64,000 nucleotides of DNA from an uncultured Burkholderiales bacterium (GTDB lineage: Bacteria; Pseudomonadota; Gammaproteobacteria; Burkholderiales; Burkholderiaceae_C), in contig CAIJQQ010000039.1 in the NCBI GenBank assembly GCA_903822825.1, forward strand, positions 1 to 64,000. Reading direction: 5' to 3'. Of the stretch, positions 48,758-60,500 are shown in pieces; the first letter of the stretch is position 1; each line of letters begins with the position of its first letter. A program made the translations under genes and the position numbers. Under the pieces are notes generated by a model that worked only from the letters and a program-made list of their open reading frames with translations, ran no database searches and was not told the origin of the DNA.

Positions 48758-50575
48758 TCAGGCCGCCTTGATGCCGTCCGGGTTGCGCAAACGGATGTGC
48801 AACTCGCGCAGCTGCTTGTCGTCCACCACGCTGGGGGCCTGGGTCAGCAGGCACTGGGCGCGTTGTGTTTTGGGGAAGGCGATCACGTCGCGTATGGACT
48901 CGGCCTTGGTCATCAAGGTCACGATGCGGTCCAGGCCAAAGGCCAGACCACCGTGTGGCGGCGCGCCGTATTGCAGCGCGTCCAGCAAAAAGCCGAACTT
49001 GAGTTGGGCATCTTCAGGGGTGATTTTGAGCGCGTCAAACACCTTTTGCTGAACATCAGCGCGGTGGATACGCACCGAGCCGCCGCCCATTTCCCAACCG
49101 TTCAAGACCATGTCATAGCCTTGCGAGATGCACTTCTCGGGGGCAGTGACCATCCAGTCTTCGTGGCCGGCTTTGGGCGCGGTGAAGGGGTGGTGAACCG
49201 CGGTGTATCGCTGGTTTTCTTCGTCGTATTCAAACATCGGGAAGTCCACCACCCACAGCGGTGCCCAGCGGTCTTCAAACAGGCCGTTGGCTTTGCCGAA
49301 CACGCTGTGGCCGATCTTGATGCGCAGTGCGCCGATGGCGTCGTTGACGATTTTTTCTTTGTCAGCACCAAAGAAAATCAGGTCACCGTTTTGGGCACCT
49401 GAGCGCTCGAGCACGGCATTCAGGGCCGTGTCGTGGATGTTTTTCACGATGGGCGACTGCAGGCCTTCACGGCCTTTGGACAGGTCGTTGACACGGATGT
49501 AGGCCAGGCCCTTGGCGCCGTAGATCTTGACGAACTCGGTGTATGCGTCGATCTCGCCACGGCTGATGCCGCCGCCTTCGACAGAACCACCGGGCACGCG
49601 CAAGGCCACCACGCGACCGCCCTTCATGTTGGCAGCGCCCGAGAACACTTTGAAGTCCACATCGCCCATGACGTCGGTCACCTCGGTGAACTGCAACTTC
49701 ACACGCAGGTCGGGCTTGTCGGAGCCATAGATGTGCATCGCATCTTGGTACGTCATGATCGGGAACTCGCCCAAGTCGACGCCGATGGTCTTGGTGAAGA
49801 CACGTTTGATCATGCCCTGGAACATGTCGCGGATTTCTTCTTCGGTCAGGAACGATGTTTCGATATCGATCTGGGTGAATTCGGGCTGGCGGTCAGCGCG
49901 CAAGTCTTCGTCGCGGAAGCACTTGGTGATTTGGTAGTACCGGTCGTAGCCCGCCACCATCAAGAGCTGCTTGAACAGCTGGGGCGACTGGGGCAGCGCG
50001 AAAAAATGGCTATCGTGCACACGGCTGGGCACCAGGTAGTCGCGGGCACCTTCGGGCGTGCTCTTGGTGAGCATCGGGGTTTCGATGTCGATGAAGCCGT
50101 TTTCGTCGAGGTACTTGCGCACTTCCATGGCCACTTTGTAGCGCAGCATCAGGTTGTTTTGCATGTAAGGGCGGCGCAGGTCCAGCACGCGGTGGGTGAG
50201 GCGCGTGGTCTCCGACAGGTTCTCGTCATCGAGCAAAAATGGCGGTGTCACCGAGGGGTTGAGCACCGTCATGGCATGGCACAAGATTTCGATCTTGCCG
50301 CTTTGGAGGCCTTCGTTGGTCGTGCCCTCAGGGCGAGCACGCACCAAGCCTGTGATCTGCACGCAGAACTCATTGCGCAGGTCTTCAGCCACCTCGAAGG
50401 TGTCGGCGCGGTCGGGGTCGCACACCACTTGCACGTAACCTTCGCGGTCGCGCAGGTCCACAAAAATCACTCCGCCGTGGTCACGGCGACGGTTGACCCA
50501 ACCGCACAGGGTCACGGTTTGACCCATCTGGGCTTCGGTCACCAGACCGCAATAGTGGGAACGCATGGAGGACAT
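48758..50575 (-). CDS. aspS: Aspartyl-tRNA synthetase
   Basis: This class II synthetase charges tRNA-Asp. The 605-residue bacterial form has an N-terminal OB-fold anticodon domain ([23 protein letters not shown]), the catalytic core with [18 protein letters not shown], a GAD insertion, and motif 3 [14 protein letters not shown]. The start is 50575; ATG 50566 (MRSHYC) is also possible. It is the last gene of the long minus-strand run. Confidence 0.98.
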   Translation of the reverse strand: MSSMRSHYCGLVTEAQMGQTVTLCGWVNRRRDHGGVIFVDLRDREGYVQVVCDPDRADTFEVAEDLRNEFCVQITGLVRARPEGTTNEGLQSGKIEILCHAMTVLNPSVTPPFLLDDENLSETTRLTHRVLDLRRPYMQNNLMLRYKVAMEVRKYLDENGFIDIETPMLTKSTPEGARDYLVPSRVHDSHFFALPQSPQLFKQLLMVAGYDRYYQITKCFRDEDLRADRQPEFTQIDIETSFLTEEEIRDMFQGMIKRVFTKTIGVDLGEFPIMTYQDAMHIYGSDKPDLRVKLQFTEVTDVMGDVDFKVFSGAANMKGGRVVALRVPGGSVEGGGISRGEIDAYTEFVKIYGAKGLAYIRVNDLSKGREGLQSPIVKNIHDTALNAVLERSGAQNGDLIFFGADKEKIVNDAIGALRIKIGHSVFGKANGLFEDRWAPLWVVDFPMFEYDEENQRYTAVHHPFTAPKAGHEDWMVTAPEKCISQGYDMVLNGWEMGGGSVRIHRADVQQKVFDALKITPEDAQLKFGFLLDALQYGAPPHGGLAFGLDRIVTLMTKAESIRDVIAFPKTQRAQCLLTQAPSVVDDKQLRELHIRLRNPDGIKAA

Positions 50576-50628
50576 GTTTGTCGCTTTCTATATTTCGAGA
50601 ATGGGCAGCACGCTGGCGGCCTAGAGGT

Positions 50629-51294
50629 TCACAAATTTGCAGGGGCAGCAGTGGCTGGCAAGGCATCAAGCCCGCCGGGCACCACCACCCCCATCGAGAT
50701 GATGTATTTCAGGGCGTCATCGACCGACATGTCGAGTTCGATGACGTCGGCTTGGGGCATCATCAAAAAGAAGCCCGATGTGGGGTTGGGGGTTGTAGGC
50801 ACATACACACTGACCAGGGGTTGCCCCAAGTGCTTGGCCACTTCGCCGCCGGGGGTGCCGGTCAAAAAGGCGATGGTCCAAGAGCCTTGGCGGGGGTATT
50901 GCACCAGCAAAGCTTTGGAAAACGCATTGCCGCTGCCCGAAAACAAGGTGTCTGCCACCTGTTTGACGCTGGTGTAAATCGTGCGCACCACCGGGATGCG
51001 GTTCATCAGGTTGTCCCACTGGCGCAGCAGCCATTGGCCAAAAATATTGGCCACAAAAACGCCTGTGGCAAAAATCACGATCGCCACCAGCATCACGCCC
51101 AGACCGGGCACGCCGCGCAGGAACTCCGCCAGCGTGTGCATGCCGGGAATCAAAGCATCGGCCGCATACAAAATGGCCAAAAAGATGCTGTCCAGCAAGC
51201 CCACCAGCCAAGTCAGGACCCAGACGGTGATGCCCATGGGCAACCACACCAACAGGCCGGTGATGAAGTACTGTTTGAAGCTGCGTTGTTTCAT
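50629..51294 (-). CDS. DUF502 family membrane protein
   Basis: The 221-residue inner-membrane protein has two N-terminal transmembrane segments (YFITGLLVWLPMGITVWVLTWLVGLL and GVPGLGVMLVAIVIFATGVFVANIFG) and a conserved RIPVVRTIYTSVKQVADTL segment. It is DUF502, which is widespread and of unknown function. It is positioned between the FmdB gene and aspS, a conserved neighbourhood in Burkholderiales. Confidence 0.92.
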   Translation of the reverse strand: MKQRSFKQYFITGLLVWLPMGITVWVLTWLVGLLDSIFLAILYAADALIPGMHTLAEFLRGVPGLGVMLVAIVIFATGVFVANIFGQWLLRQWDNLMNRIPVVRTIYTSVKQVADTLFSGSGNAFSKALLVQYPRQGSWTIAFLTGTPGGEVAKHLGQPLVSVYVPTTPNPTSGFFLMMPQADVIELDMSVDDALKYIISMGVVVPGGLDALPATAAPANL

Positions 51295-51324
51295 GGGGGC
51301 GATCCAGGGTGGGCCATCAGGCCA

Positions 51325-51652
51325 TCAATGGCAGGCACAAGAGGTGCCGCAGCTCGCCGCAGATGCGGTCGTGGCAGTGGGCGCGGAAGCCGTCGATGCG
51401 GAGGCATCAGAGGCGGGTGGGGCAGAATCGGCGGCCGGGGGCAGACACGGCAGCAGCGCCTGAAGCGCCGCCGCCCTTGAAGTCGGTGGCGTACCAGCCT
51501 GAGCCCTTGAGCTGAAAGCCTGGGGCACTCAGCTGCTTGCTGAACTTGGGGGCACCGCAAGCTGGGCAATCGGTCAGGGAGGCGTCGGAAATTTTTTGCA
51601 GAACATCCTTGGCATGTCCGCAGGACTCACACTTGTAGGCGTAAATGGGCAT
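51325..51652 (-). pseudogene. FmdB family zinc-ribbon protein, C-terminal frameshift
   Basis: The N-terminal MPIYAYKCESCGHAKDVLQ and DCPACG give the two CxxC pairs of the FmdB zinc ribbon. The frame ends early after SAPGRRFCPTRL. The next frame carries the usual FmdB tail, ending SCGTSCACH. Deleting one base from the five-G run at 51437-51441 joins both parts into a protein of about 108 residues, the normal length. The zinc ribbon itself is intact, so the shortened protein might still fold. Real mutation or sequence error cannot be told apart. Confidence 0.82.
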
Positions 51653-51735
51653 GTTGGGGGCTCTTGAAGTGTCGTGGATAGATAACCCTCAATTATAGGC
51701 GGGGGCTGCCCCATCAAGCCCCCCGGCTGGCCGCC

Positions 51736-53181
51736 TCAGGCTTCGCCAACCCATTTGTGGTGCGGGGCGTGCTGGTTGAGGATCGCCTGGGGGGCCAAAG
51801 AGCCCAACCACATGCCCGCCAAACTGGCCAATACGCCCGCCAACTGGGCCGGGAATTGCTCACCGGCAGGGGTGAACATGAACACGAGCCAAGTGAAAAG
51901 GCCCAAGACGATGGACAACAAGGCGCCTTGGGTGGTGGCGCGTGGCCAGTACAAACCAAATGCCAAGGGCACAAAGGCCCCAACCAGAGTGACTTGGTAA
52001 GCGCCAGAGACCATTTCGTAGATGGAGCTGCCCTGCATGGCGATGGCATAAGCCAGCACCACAGCGCTGAACACCAGCACCGTGACCCGCATGGCCCTCA
52101 GCTCTTGCTTGTCGGACTGGTGGGGGCGGAACTGACGCCAGATGTTTTCCGTGAAGGTCACGCTGGGGGCCAACAAAGTGGCCGAGGCACAGGATTTGAT
52201 GGCCGAGAGCAAGGCCCCAAAGAACAACACCTGCATGATGAAGGGCATCTGTTGCATCACCAGCGTGGGCAAGACTTTTTGTGGGTCTTCCTTGATCAGT
52301 TGGGCGGCTTGCTCGGGCATGATGATCAGGGCACTGACCACCAGGAACATGGGCACAAACGCGAACAGGATGTAGAACACCCCGCCAATGACCGGGCCTC
52401 GGGTGGCGGCGTATTCGTTGTTGGCCGACATAACGCGTTGGAACACGTCTTGCTGCGGGATCGAGCCCAGCATCATGGTGATGGCCGAAGCGATGAAGAA
52501 AACAATGTCGTGGAAGTTGGGCTCGGGCCAAAACTTGAACATGTCCTGACTCACGGCCAGGGCGATGACCTTGTCTGCCCCACCCGCCTGGTGACCTGCA
52601 AACACCGCCAAAATGGTCAAGCCCGCAACCAGAATGATCATCTGGATGAAATCGGTGATGGCCACCGACCACATGCCGCCAAACAACGTGTAGGCCAAGA
52701 TCGACACCACCCCAATGGCCATGCCCACGGGCATGCTGACCACACCGCCAGACAGCACATTGAACACCAGCCCGAGCGCCGTGACCTGCGCCGAGACCCA
52801 GCCCAAATAGCTGACCATGATGATGAGCGAGCAGATGACCTCGACGCTGCGGCCGTAACGCTCACGAAAATAATCGCTGATGGTCAGCAGGTTCATGCGG
52901 TAGAGCCGTGCCGCAAAGAACAGGCCCACAAGAATCAGGCAGCTGCCCGCACCAAACGGGTCTTCGACCACGCTGCCCAGTCCGTTGTTGACGAACTTGG
53001 CTGGAATGCCCAGCACCGTCTCGGAGCCAAACCAGGTCGCAAAGGTGGTGGTGACGATCATGGTGATCGGCAAGTGCCGTCCGGCGATGGCGAAATCTGC
53101 CGTGTTTTTCACGCGTTTGGCAGCGACCAGACCGATCGCTATGGTCACCAACAGGTAAGCAATCACGAGAGTGAGCAGCAT
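51736..53181 (-). CDS. Sodium:solute symporter family protein
   Basis: The 481-residue inner-membrane symporter of the SSS family has about 13 transmembrane segments. The family signature is visible in GRHLPITMIVTTTFATWFGSETVLGIP and in GGMWSVAITDFIQMIILVAGL. The ATG at 53181 follows GGAGAATTGGA. The substrate is unknown; relatives carry proline, pantothenate, acetate or sugars. It is downstream of ubiB with a 22-nt gap. Confidence 0.9.
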   Translation of the reverse strand: MLLTLVIAYLLVTIAIGLVAAKRVKNTADFAIAGRHLPITMIVTTTFATWFGSETVLGIPAKFVNNGLGSVVEDPFGAGSCLILVGLFFAARLYRMNLLTISDYFRERYGRSVEVICSLIIMVSYLGWVSAQVTALGLVFNVLSGGVVSMPVGMAIGVVSILAYTLFGGMWSVAITDFIQMIILVAGLTILAVFAGHQAGGADKVIALAVSQDMFKFWPEPNFHDIVFFIASAITMMLGSIPQQDVFQRVMSANNEYAATRGPVIGGVFYILFAFVPMFLVVSALIIMPEQAAQLIKEDPQKVLPTLVMQQMPFIMQVLFFGALLSAIKSCASATLLAPSVTFTENIWRQFRPHQSDKQELRAMRVTVLVFSAVVLAYAIAMQGSSIYEMVSGAYQVTLVGAFVPLAFGLYWPRATTQGALLSIVLGLFTWLVFMFTPAGEQFPAQLAGVLASLAGMWLGSLAPQAILNQHAPHHKWVGEA

Positions 53182-53203
53182 TCCAATTCTCCAGCTCCAA
53201 ACA

Positions 53204-54772
53204 TCAAAGGTACAACTGCACGTGGGCCCACACTTGCAGCAAAAGCAAACTGACCACAAAGCCGATGGTCAAGTACAGCAGGATTTGCAGCAGGCTGTTG
53301 GTGCGCCGTTGCTCGGCCAGCAGCAAGTCGAGCTGCTTGCGGTCGTTGCGTTGAGGGATTTTCAGGTAGTCGTGCAACAAGCGCGGCAATTGGGGCAACA
53401 ACTTGGCGTAATGCGGGGCCTGCGCCTTGAGTTCTTCCCACAGTTTCTTGGGGCCGATTTGCTCGAGCATCCATTTCTCAAGGAAAGGCTTGGCTGTGCT
53501 CCACAGGTCCAATTCGGGGTCCAGTTGGCGACCCAAGCCTTCGATGTTGAGCAGGGTTTTTTGCAGCAACACCAATTGCGGTTGGATCTCGACTTGAAAG
53601 CGGCGCGAGGTTTGGAACAGGCGCATCAGCACCATGCCCAAAGAAATTTCTTTGAGCGGTCGGTCAAAGTACGGTTCGCACACCGCGCGGATCGCCGCTT
53701 CGAGTTCGTCCACACGGGTGTCGTTGGGCACCCAACCGGACTCGATGTGCAGCTCGGCCACGCGTTTGTAATCACGGCGAAAGAAGGCCGTGAAATTTTG
53801 CGCCAGGTATTCCTTGTCGAACTCGGTCAGCGTGCCCACGATGCCAAAGTCGAGCGAGATGTAGCGGCCAAAAGTTTCGGGGGCCAGGCTGACCTGGATG
53901 TTGCCCGGGTGCATGTCAGCGTGGAAAAATCCATCACGAAACACCTGCGTGAAGAACAAGGTCACGCCATCACGGGCCAGCTTCGGGATGTCCACACCCG
54001 CTTCGCGCAGGCGGTCCACATGGCTGATGGGCACGCCGTGCATGCGCTCCATCACCAGCACTTCGGTCTTACACAAGTCCCAAACCATCTCGGGGATCAA
54101 CACCAGGTTCAGGCCTTCCATGTTGCGGCGCAGCTGCGCGGCATTCGATGCTTCGCGCACCAGGTCCAGCTCGTCGTTGAGGTATTTGTCGAACTCGGCC
54201 ACCACTTCGCGGGGCTTGAGCCGTTTGCCGTCAGCGCTCAGGTTCTCGAGCCAGCCTGCCATCATGCGCATGAGGCTCAGGTCTTTTTGGATCACGGGCA
54301 ACATGTCCGGACGCAAAACCTTGACAGCCACTTCACGCACATGACCGGACTTGCCGCGCAAGGTGGCAAAGTGCACCTGCGCAATCGAAGCGCTGGCCAC
54401 AGGCTCGCGGTCAAAGGTTTCAAAAATGGTGTCCACGGGCTTGCGGAAAGCCCGCTCGATCGTGGCCACCGCGATGTCCGAGTTGAACGGGGGCACGCGG
54501 TCTTGCAGCTTGGCCAGCTCGTCGGCGATGTCCGGGGGCAGCAAGTCTCGCCGGGTGGACAGCACTTGGCCAAACTTCACAAAGATCGGACCCAAGCGCT
54601 CGAGCGCCTCGCGCAAGCGCACCGCTCGGGGCGACCTCAGGTCGCGGCCCACCGACAGGATGCGGGCCAGCAGACGAATCCAAGGCTTTTGAAAACTCGA
54701 GAGAACCAACTCGTCCAGGCCATAGCGCAGGACGATGAAAACAATGAAAGCACCCCGGCCAAAGCGGGTCAT
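53204..54772 (-). CDS. ubiB: Ubiquinone biosynthesis kinase-like protein UbiB
   Basis: UbiB is an atypical kinase-like ATPase needed for ubiquinone synthesis. The 522-residue protein has the KxGQ-type motif [16 protein letters not shown], the alanine-rich loop region [11 protein letters not shown], the DMHPGNI catalytic loop and SLDFGIVG. Two C-terminal membrane helices ([22 protein letters not shown]) anchor it. It overlaps the ubiJ stop by four bases. Confidence 0.97.
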   Translation of the reverse strand: MTRFGRGAFIVFIVLRYGLDELVLSSFQKPWIRLLARILSVGRDLRSPRAVRLREALERLGPIFVKFGQVLSTRRDLLPPDIADELAKLQDRVPPFNSDIAVATIERAFRKPVDTIFETFDREPVASASIAQVHFATLRGKSGHVREVAVKVLRPDMLPVIQKDLSLMRMMAGWLENLSADGKRLKPREVVAEFDKYLNDELDLVREASNAAQLRRNMEGLNLVLIPEMVWDLCKTEVLVMERMHGVPISHVDRLREAGVDIPKLARDGVTLFFTQVFRDGFFHADMHPGNIQVSLAPETFGRYISLDFGIVGTLTEFDKEYLAQNFTAFFRRDYKRVAELHIESGWVPNDTRVDELEAAIRAVCEPYFDRPLKEISLGMVLMRLFQTSRRFQVEIQPQLVLLQKTLLNIEGLGRQLDPELDLWSTAKPFLEKWMLEQIGPKKLWEELKAQAPHYAKLLPQLPRLLHDYLKIPQRNDRKQLDLLLAEQRRTNSLLQILLYLTIGFVVSLLLLQVWAHVQLYL

Positions 54773-55314
54773 GCAGCAGTACCTACCGATGCACCTGGCG
54801 CGCGCTGCGCCACAAAACTGCGCAAGGCCGACAGGGCTTTGCGGGCGGCTTGCACCAAGGTGTGCGCGGGTGCATCACCCACCAAGCGGGCCAGATCTTC
54901 TTCGGCATCCCACCGCACATGATCGATCAGCCAGTTGATTTCCGCCGCGAGTTGCACATCGCCCTCGATGCGAACCTTGGGCTTGTCGCCCCGCGCCAGC
55001 GCTGACACGATGTCCAGTGGTGAGTCTTGGGTGGCGGTCAAGCGCAGGTCAAAACCATCAAACGCCGCGCGCTCCAGCAAGCCAGCGGCTGTGGGTTGCA
55101 ATTGCAGCTTCATGCCCTGCCAAACAATTTCGATGCGTTGGCCTTTTTGGCGAGCCAGCCGCTGACACGCTTGCGGCTCACTCATCAACACGTGGTTGAT
55201 CAAGAGCACCAAGCGGTTGAGCATTTCATCCACGACCCAAGCGGGCGGCTGCAAATGGGACGCGATCTGCGGCAGAGCCTGTGCGGCCCAAGAAAAAGGG
55301 GACTGTATGGTCAT
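54769..55314 (-). CDS. ubiJ: Ubiquinone biosynthesis accessory factor UbiJ
   Basis: UbiJ is a lipid-binding accessory protein of the aerobic ubiquinone complex. The 181-residue protein has an SCP2-like domain (about 35-130, with [22 protein letters not shown] and [16 protein letters not shown]). It stands directly before ubiB with an ATGA overlap, and ubiE lies further upstream, which supports the assignment over other SCP2 proteins. Confidence 0.9.
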   Translation of the reverse strand: MTIQSPFSWAAQALPQIASHLQPPAWVVDEMLNRLVLLINHVLMSEPQACQRLARQKGQRIEIVWQGMKLQLQPTAAGLLERAAFDGFDLRLTATQDSPLDIVSALARGDKPKVRIEGDVQLAAEINWLIDHVRWDAEEDLARLVGDAPAHTLVQAARKALSALRSFVAQRAPGASVGTAA

Positions 55315-55361
55315 AGTCCCCGATTATTCCCGAAAGCAACGCCCCTTTGGGCGCGTTGGGC

Positions 55362-56327
55362 TTATTGCAGGGCTTGAACGCCTGCCACCAGCCAGCCACT
55401 GTCGCCTTGCTTTGGCTTGGTCATGTTCCAAACTTCGCGGAAAGGGCTGGGGCCCGCAGAGGCATCTTCACGAATCACCCCGTTGAACTCGACACTGGCC
55501 ATGTAGGCATCGGCCAACTCTTCGATGCCCAACAATTGGGCTTCGAGGCTGACCACTTCGGTCTTGTTGGGTTGGCCAGGGAATTGGCTTTCACGTTCGG
55601 CCAATTGGCTGCGGATTTCGCCCAACATGCTGTCGGTCATCATCGCGCGCAGCGCGCTGATGTCTGAGCGGTCCCAAGCGTCTTGCAATGTCACAAAATT
55701 GCGTTTGGCAGCCTCCACGAAGCCTGCCGCATCGAAATCGGCTGGCACACCCCAGCCTTGGCCGGTTTGCAGGCCCGCACCGATCATGGAGCCTGTTTGG
55801 GAGGCTGAAGCGCTTTCAAAGCGCGTGTCATGGCTTTCCCATGGGCGCGCCGAAGCGTCATTGCCAACTTTCTCAGGGCTGTACTGCTTGAGCGATGCAG
55901 GTTGTTCTGCCGTTGCACCTGCGCCTTGGTACGCCAATCCACCCGTTGCACCAGCACGGCGCCGCATGACCATGGCAATCAAGGCCATCACAGCCACACC
56001 GATCAGGATGAACATCAGTACGTTGCCGAAAGCTTCACCCATGCCCAGGGAATGCGCCAACCAGGCCAAACCCAAGCCAGCGGCCAAACCGCCAAGCATG
56101 GCACCCCATGGTTTTTTGGCAGGCAGGGCTGGCGCAGGTCGGGGGGCCATGGGCGCTGCTTGTTGAGCAGGCGCTGCAGGCGCTTGCGGGCGCGCCGCTT
56201 CACGTTGTGTCACTTGGTTGGATTGCTGGCCAGTGGATTTGCCGCCACCGAGTCGGCGGGCGGCTTCGGCATTCAGACAGCTCAGCGCCAAGATGGCCGC
56301 AAGCATGAGGGTCAAAAACTTGTTCAC
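55362..56327 (-). CDS. Tim44-like domain protein
   Basis: The 321-residue protein has a signal peptide (MNKFLTLMLAAILALSCLNAEAA), a proline/alanine-rich low-complexity linker, a membrane segment (VLMFILIGVAVMALIAMVM), and a C-terminal Tim44-like domain (about 195-315). In bacteria such proteins are thought to help membrane or lipid-linked processes; the role is unknown. It sits between ubiE and ubiJ. Confidence 0.85.
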   Translation of the reverse strand: MNKFLTLMLAAILALSCLNAEAARRLGGGKSTGQQSNQVTQREAARPQAPAAPAQQAAPMAPRPAPALPAKKPWGAMLGGLAAGLGLAWLAHSLGMGEAFGNVLMFILIGVAVMALIAMVMRRRAGATGGLAYQGAGATAEQPASLKQYSPEKVGNDASARPWESHDTRFESASASQTGSMIGAGLQTGQGWGVPADFDAAGFVEAAKRNFVTLQDAWDRSDISALRAMMTDSMLGEIRSQLAERESQFPGQPNKTEVVSLEAQLLGIEELADAYMASVEFNGVIREDASAGPSPFREVWNMTKPKQGDSGWLVAGVQALQ

Positions 56328-56363
56328 AGTGTCTCCAGTCGCAATTGATTCACAAAACGGGTA

Positions 56364-57095
56364 TCAGCATTTGATCCCGACGTGTAAGGCTACCACCCCA
56401 GCCGACAAGTTGTGAAAATCAACGTGGCCAAATCCGGCACTTTTCATAAGGGTTTTCAAATCCTCTTGACTGGGGTGCATGCGGATGGATTCGGCCAGAT
56501 AACGGTAGCTGCCCGCGTCACCAGCGACCAGCTTGCCCAGTTGAGGCAAAATTTTGAAGCTGTACCAGTCGTAAATTTTTTCAAGCGGCTTGGCCACTTT
56601 GGAAAATTCGAGCACCAGCAATTTGCCACCGGGCTTGAGCACGCGGCACATCTCGGCCAAGGCCGTGTCCTTGTGCGTCATGTTGCGCAAGCCAAATGCC
56701 ACACTCACTACATTGAAGTGCTTGTCTGGGAACGGCAACTTCTCGGCATCGCACACCAGGGTGGGCAGAGACAGACCATGGTCGAGCAAACGGTCCCGGC
56801 CGGTGCTGAGCATGGCTTCATTGATGTCGGTGTGCACCACATGGCCTGTGGCACCGACCTGCTTGGCAAACGCCATGGACAAATCACCCGTGCCGCCCGC
56901 GATGTCGAGGACCTGGTCGCCTTCCTTGAGGTTGGCGACCTGCACGGTGTAGGCCTTCCAAACGCGGTGCAGACCCAAGGACATGAGGTCATTCATCACG
57001 TCGTATTTGGACGCGACCGAATCGAACACGCCGCGCACATGCTTGGCTTTTTCTTTTTCGTCGACGGTTTTGAAACCGAAATGGGTGGTACTCAT
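56364..57095 (-). CDS. ubiE: Ubiquinone/menaquinone C-methyltransferase
   Basis: This SAM-dependent enzyme methylates carbon 2 of demethylubiquinone intermediates (and demethylmenaquinone in others). The 243-residue protein has SAM motif [16 protein letters not shown], the [10 protein letters not shown] motif, and [15 protein letters not shown]. It starts 37 nt before the Tim44-like gene, in a ubiE-ubiJ-ubiB cluster. Confidence 0.97.
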   Translation of the reverse strand: MSTTHFGFKTVDEKEKAKHVRGVFDSVASKYDVMNDLMSLGLHRVWKAYTVQVANLKEGDQVLDIAGGTGDLSMAFAKQVGATGHVVHTDINEAMLSTGRDRLLDHGLSLPTLVCDAEKLPFPDKHFNVVSVAFGLRNMTHKDTALAEMCRVLKPGGKLLVLEFSKVAKPLEKIYDWYSFKILPQLGKLVAGDAGSYRYLAESIRMHPSQEDLKTLMKSAGFGHVDFHNLSAGVVALHVGIKC

Positions 57096-57117
57096 GGCGA
57101 CCCTTCTAATCTGATAT

Positions 57118-57534
57118 TCAGTGGTTGTGGCCGCAGCTGCTGCCCGCTTTTTCCGTCATGGGCGCATCGCGCTGGGCGCCTGCCGCTTGCAGGCGCTCTT
57201 CGTACTGTTGCCACAAAGCGGCTTGCTGATCGCCCAGGAAGTACAGGTACTCCCAAGTGAACAGGCCGGTGTCGTGGCCGTCTGAGAACGTGGGTTTGAC
57301 CGCGTAGTTGCCTACCGGCTCCAGGTCGAGCAAGGCCACATCGCGTTTGCCTGTTTGCAGAACTTCTTGACCCGGGCCGTGGCCCTGCACTTCAGCCGAA
57401 GGCGAGTACACGCGCATCAACTCGAAAGGAATTCGAAAGTTTGCGCCGTTCGAAAACCCGATTTCGAGCACGCGCGATGCGCCATGAACAGTCAAGGACT
57501 CGGCGTTGGGTGTTGTGGGGGTCAAACCGGCCAT
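57118..57534 (-). CDS. DUF971 domain protein
   Basis: The 138-residue protein matches DUF971 (the gamma-butyrobetaine hydroxylase N-terminal-like domain), seen in [27 protein letters not shown] and the [19 protein letters not shown] segment. A C-terminal SCGHNH may bind metal. Proteins of this type are often near Fe-S genes; the function is unknown. It lies 22 nt before ubiE. Confidence 0.85.
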   Translation of the reverse strand: MAGLTPTTPNAESLTVHGASRVLEIGFSNGANFRIPFELMRVYSPSAEVQGHGPGQEVLQTGKRDVALLDLEPVGNYAVKPTFSDGHDTGLFTWEYLYFLGDQQAALWQQYEERLQAAGAQRDAPMTEKAGSSCGHNH

Positions 57535-57549
57535 GTCTTGCTCGCGGCT

Positions 57550-60500
57550 TCAGACCAAAACGCGTTCAATGCCGCCAGAATTGGCCGCGCTGATGTATTC
57601 CGGCATCCAGTTCTCGCCCAGGATGTGCTTGGCCATCTCGACCACGATGTAGTCGGCTTCGAGCAGGCCGTTTTGCAGGTCGTCGCCGAAGCGCGACAGG
57701 CCTTGCAGGCAACTGGGGCAGCTGGTGAGGATCTTGACGTTGTCTTTGGGGCCCACAGCGCCGCTGGCGCGCAAGGCGGCTTCGCCTTTGAGGATTTCTT
57801 CTTCCTTGCGAAAACGCACTTGCGTGGCGATGTCAGGACGCGTGACGCCCAGCGTGCCCGATTCGCCGCAGCACCGGTCAGATTTAAGCACCTGCTCGCC
57901 CAGCAGGCCTTTGACGGTCTTCATCGGGTCTTGCAGCTTCATGGGCGAATGGCAAGGGTCGTGATACAGGTAAGCGCCCTGCGCCTCGAGTTTGATGCCT
58001 TTTTCGAGCAGGTATTCATGGATGTCCACGATGCGGCAACCCGGAAAAATTTTGTCAAACTCATAGCCCTGCAATTGGTCGTAGCAGGTGCCGCAGCTCA
58101 CCACCACCGTCTTGATGTCCAGATAGTTGAGCGTGTTGGCCACGCGGTGGAATAACACCCGGTTGTCGGTGATGATCTTCTCGGCCTTGTCAAACTGACC
58201 CGAGCCCTTTTGCGGGTAGCCACAGCACAAGTAACCCGGAGGCAACACGGTCTGCACGCCGGCATGCCAGAGCATGGCCTGGGTGGCCAGGCCCACCTGG
58301 CTGAACAAGCGCTCAGAGCCGCAACCGGGGAAGTAAAACACCGCCTCGGTTTCCGATGTGGTGGTCTGCGGGTCCCGAATGATCGGCACGTAGTCGTTGT
58401 TCTCGATGTCGAGCAAGGCCCGCGCCGTCTTCTTGGGCAGGTTGCCCGGCATCTTTTTGTTGATGAAGTGGATCACCTGCTCTTTGATAGGCGCAGTGCC
58501 CACCGAGGCGGGCGGTGCGCTGGTCTGTTTGCGGGCGATGCCCTTGAGCAGGCCGGCAACAAAGCGCTGCGCGCGCATGCCCACGCCCACCATGGCGGCA
58601 CGTGCCAGCTTGATGGTCTCGGGGTTGGTGGCGTTGAGCATGAACATGGCCGCGGCATTGCCGGGGCGGAAGCTCTTTTGGCCCATCTTGCGCAAGAGGT
58701 TGCGCATGTTCATGGACACATCGCCAAAGTCGATGTTGACAGGGCAAGGTGCAAGACACTTGTGGCACACGGTGCAGTGGTCGGCCACGTCTTCAAACTC
58801 TTGCCAGTGCTTGATTGAGACACCCCGGCGCGTTTGCTCTTCGTACAGGAAAGCCTCGACCAACAAAGAGGTGGCGAGAATTTTGTTGCGTGGGCTGTAA
58901 AGCAAATTGGCACGCGGCACATGGGTGGCGCACACCGGCTTGCACTTGCCGCAGCGCAGGCAGTCTTTCACGCTGGCCGCGATCGCGCCAATGTCGGACT
59001 GCTGCATGATCAGCGACTCGTGGCCCATCAAGCCAAAGCTGGGGGTGTAGGCGTGCGTCAAGTCAGCCGCATGCACATCGTCGCCCAAACCCGTCAGGGC
59101 CGCGCCGCGCAAGAGTTTGCCTTTGTTGAAGCGGCCTTGCGGGTCCACCTTGGCCTTGTAGGCCGTGAAGTTGGCCAACTCGGCGTCGGTCAAAAATTCG
59201 AGCTTGGTGATGCCGATGCCGTGCTCGCCCGAGATCACACCGTCCAGGCTGCGCGCCAGCACCATGATGCGGGCCACCGCTTCGTGGGCGGTTTGCAGCA
59301 TCTCGTAGTTGTCGGAGTTCACGGGAATATTGGTGTGCACATTGCCGTCGCCCGCGTGCATGTGCAGCGCAACCCACACGCGACCCTTGAGCACGCGCTG
59401 GTGGATGGCGTTGACCTCGGTGAGGATGGGCAGAAAAGCCGAGCCCGAGAAAATGTTCTGCAAAGCCGGACGGATTTGCGTCTTCCAGCTGGCGCGCAAA
59501 GTGTGTTCTTGCAACTGAGGGAACAGCGCATCGACTTGCGTCAGCCAGCCTTGCCACTGCGCCTGCACCTCGCGCACCACCGCCAAGGCTTGCGCCACAC
59601 GGTCTTCCAGCAGTTCGGCCGACGCGATTGCATTGGCGTCTTCTTGCTTGCCCAGGGGCAGGTTGCCCTTTTCCAGAAAGTCTTCCAGCTCTCGGCAGAG
59701 TTTGAGTTTGTTGCGCAAGCTCAATTCAATGTTGATGCGCTCGATACCGTCGGTGTACTCGGCCATGCGCGGCAAAGGGATCACCACGTCTTCGTTGACC
59801 TTGAAGGCGTTGGTGTGGCGCGAAATGGCTGCGGTTTTCTTGCGGTCCAGCCAGAATTTCTTGCGCGCCTCGGGGCTGATGGCAATGAAGCCTTCGCCGC
59901 TGCGCGAGTTGGCAATGCGCACAATTTCACTGGTGGCCTTGGCCACGTCGTCAGCGTTGTCACCGGCGATGTCACCGATCAGCACCATCTTGGGGAAGCC
60001 CCCTCGTTTGGACTTGGTGGAATAACCCACTGCCCGCAAATAGCGGTCGTCCAAGTGCTCCAGACCCGCCATCACGGTGCCGGTGCGTTTTTGCTCGGCA
60101 AACATGAAGTCTTTGATCTCGACGATGCTGGGCACCGCCTCACGGGCGTGGCCGAAAAATTCCATACACACCGTGCGGGTATGGGTGGGCATGCGGTGCA
60201 TGACCCAGCGGGCGCTGGTGATCAGACCGTCGCAGCCTTCTTTTTGCACACCCGGCAAGCCCGAGAGGAACTTGTCGGTCACGTCCTTGCCCAAGCCTTC
60301 CTTACGGAAGGTTTTGCCGGGGATCACCAGGGTTTCGGTGCGGATCGGCGTCTTGCCGTCGGCTTTGAAGTAACGCAACTCAAAAGTGGCGACTTCAGCG
60401 TCGTGGATCTTGCCCATGTTGTGGTCCATGCGCACCACGTCCAGCCATTCGGCGTCAGGGGTAACCATGCGCCAGCTGGCCAGGTTGTCGAGGGCTGTGC

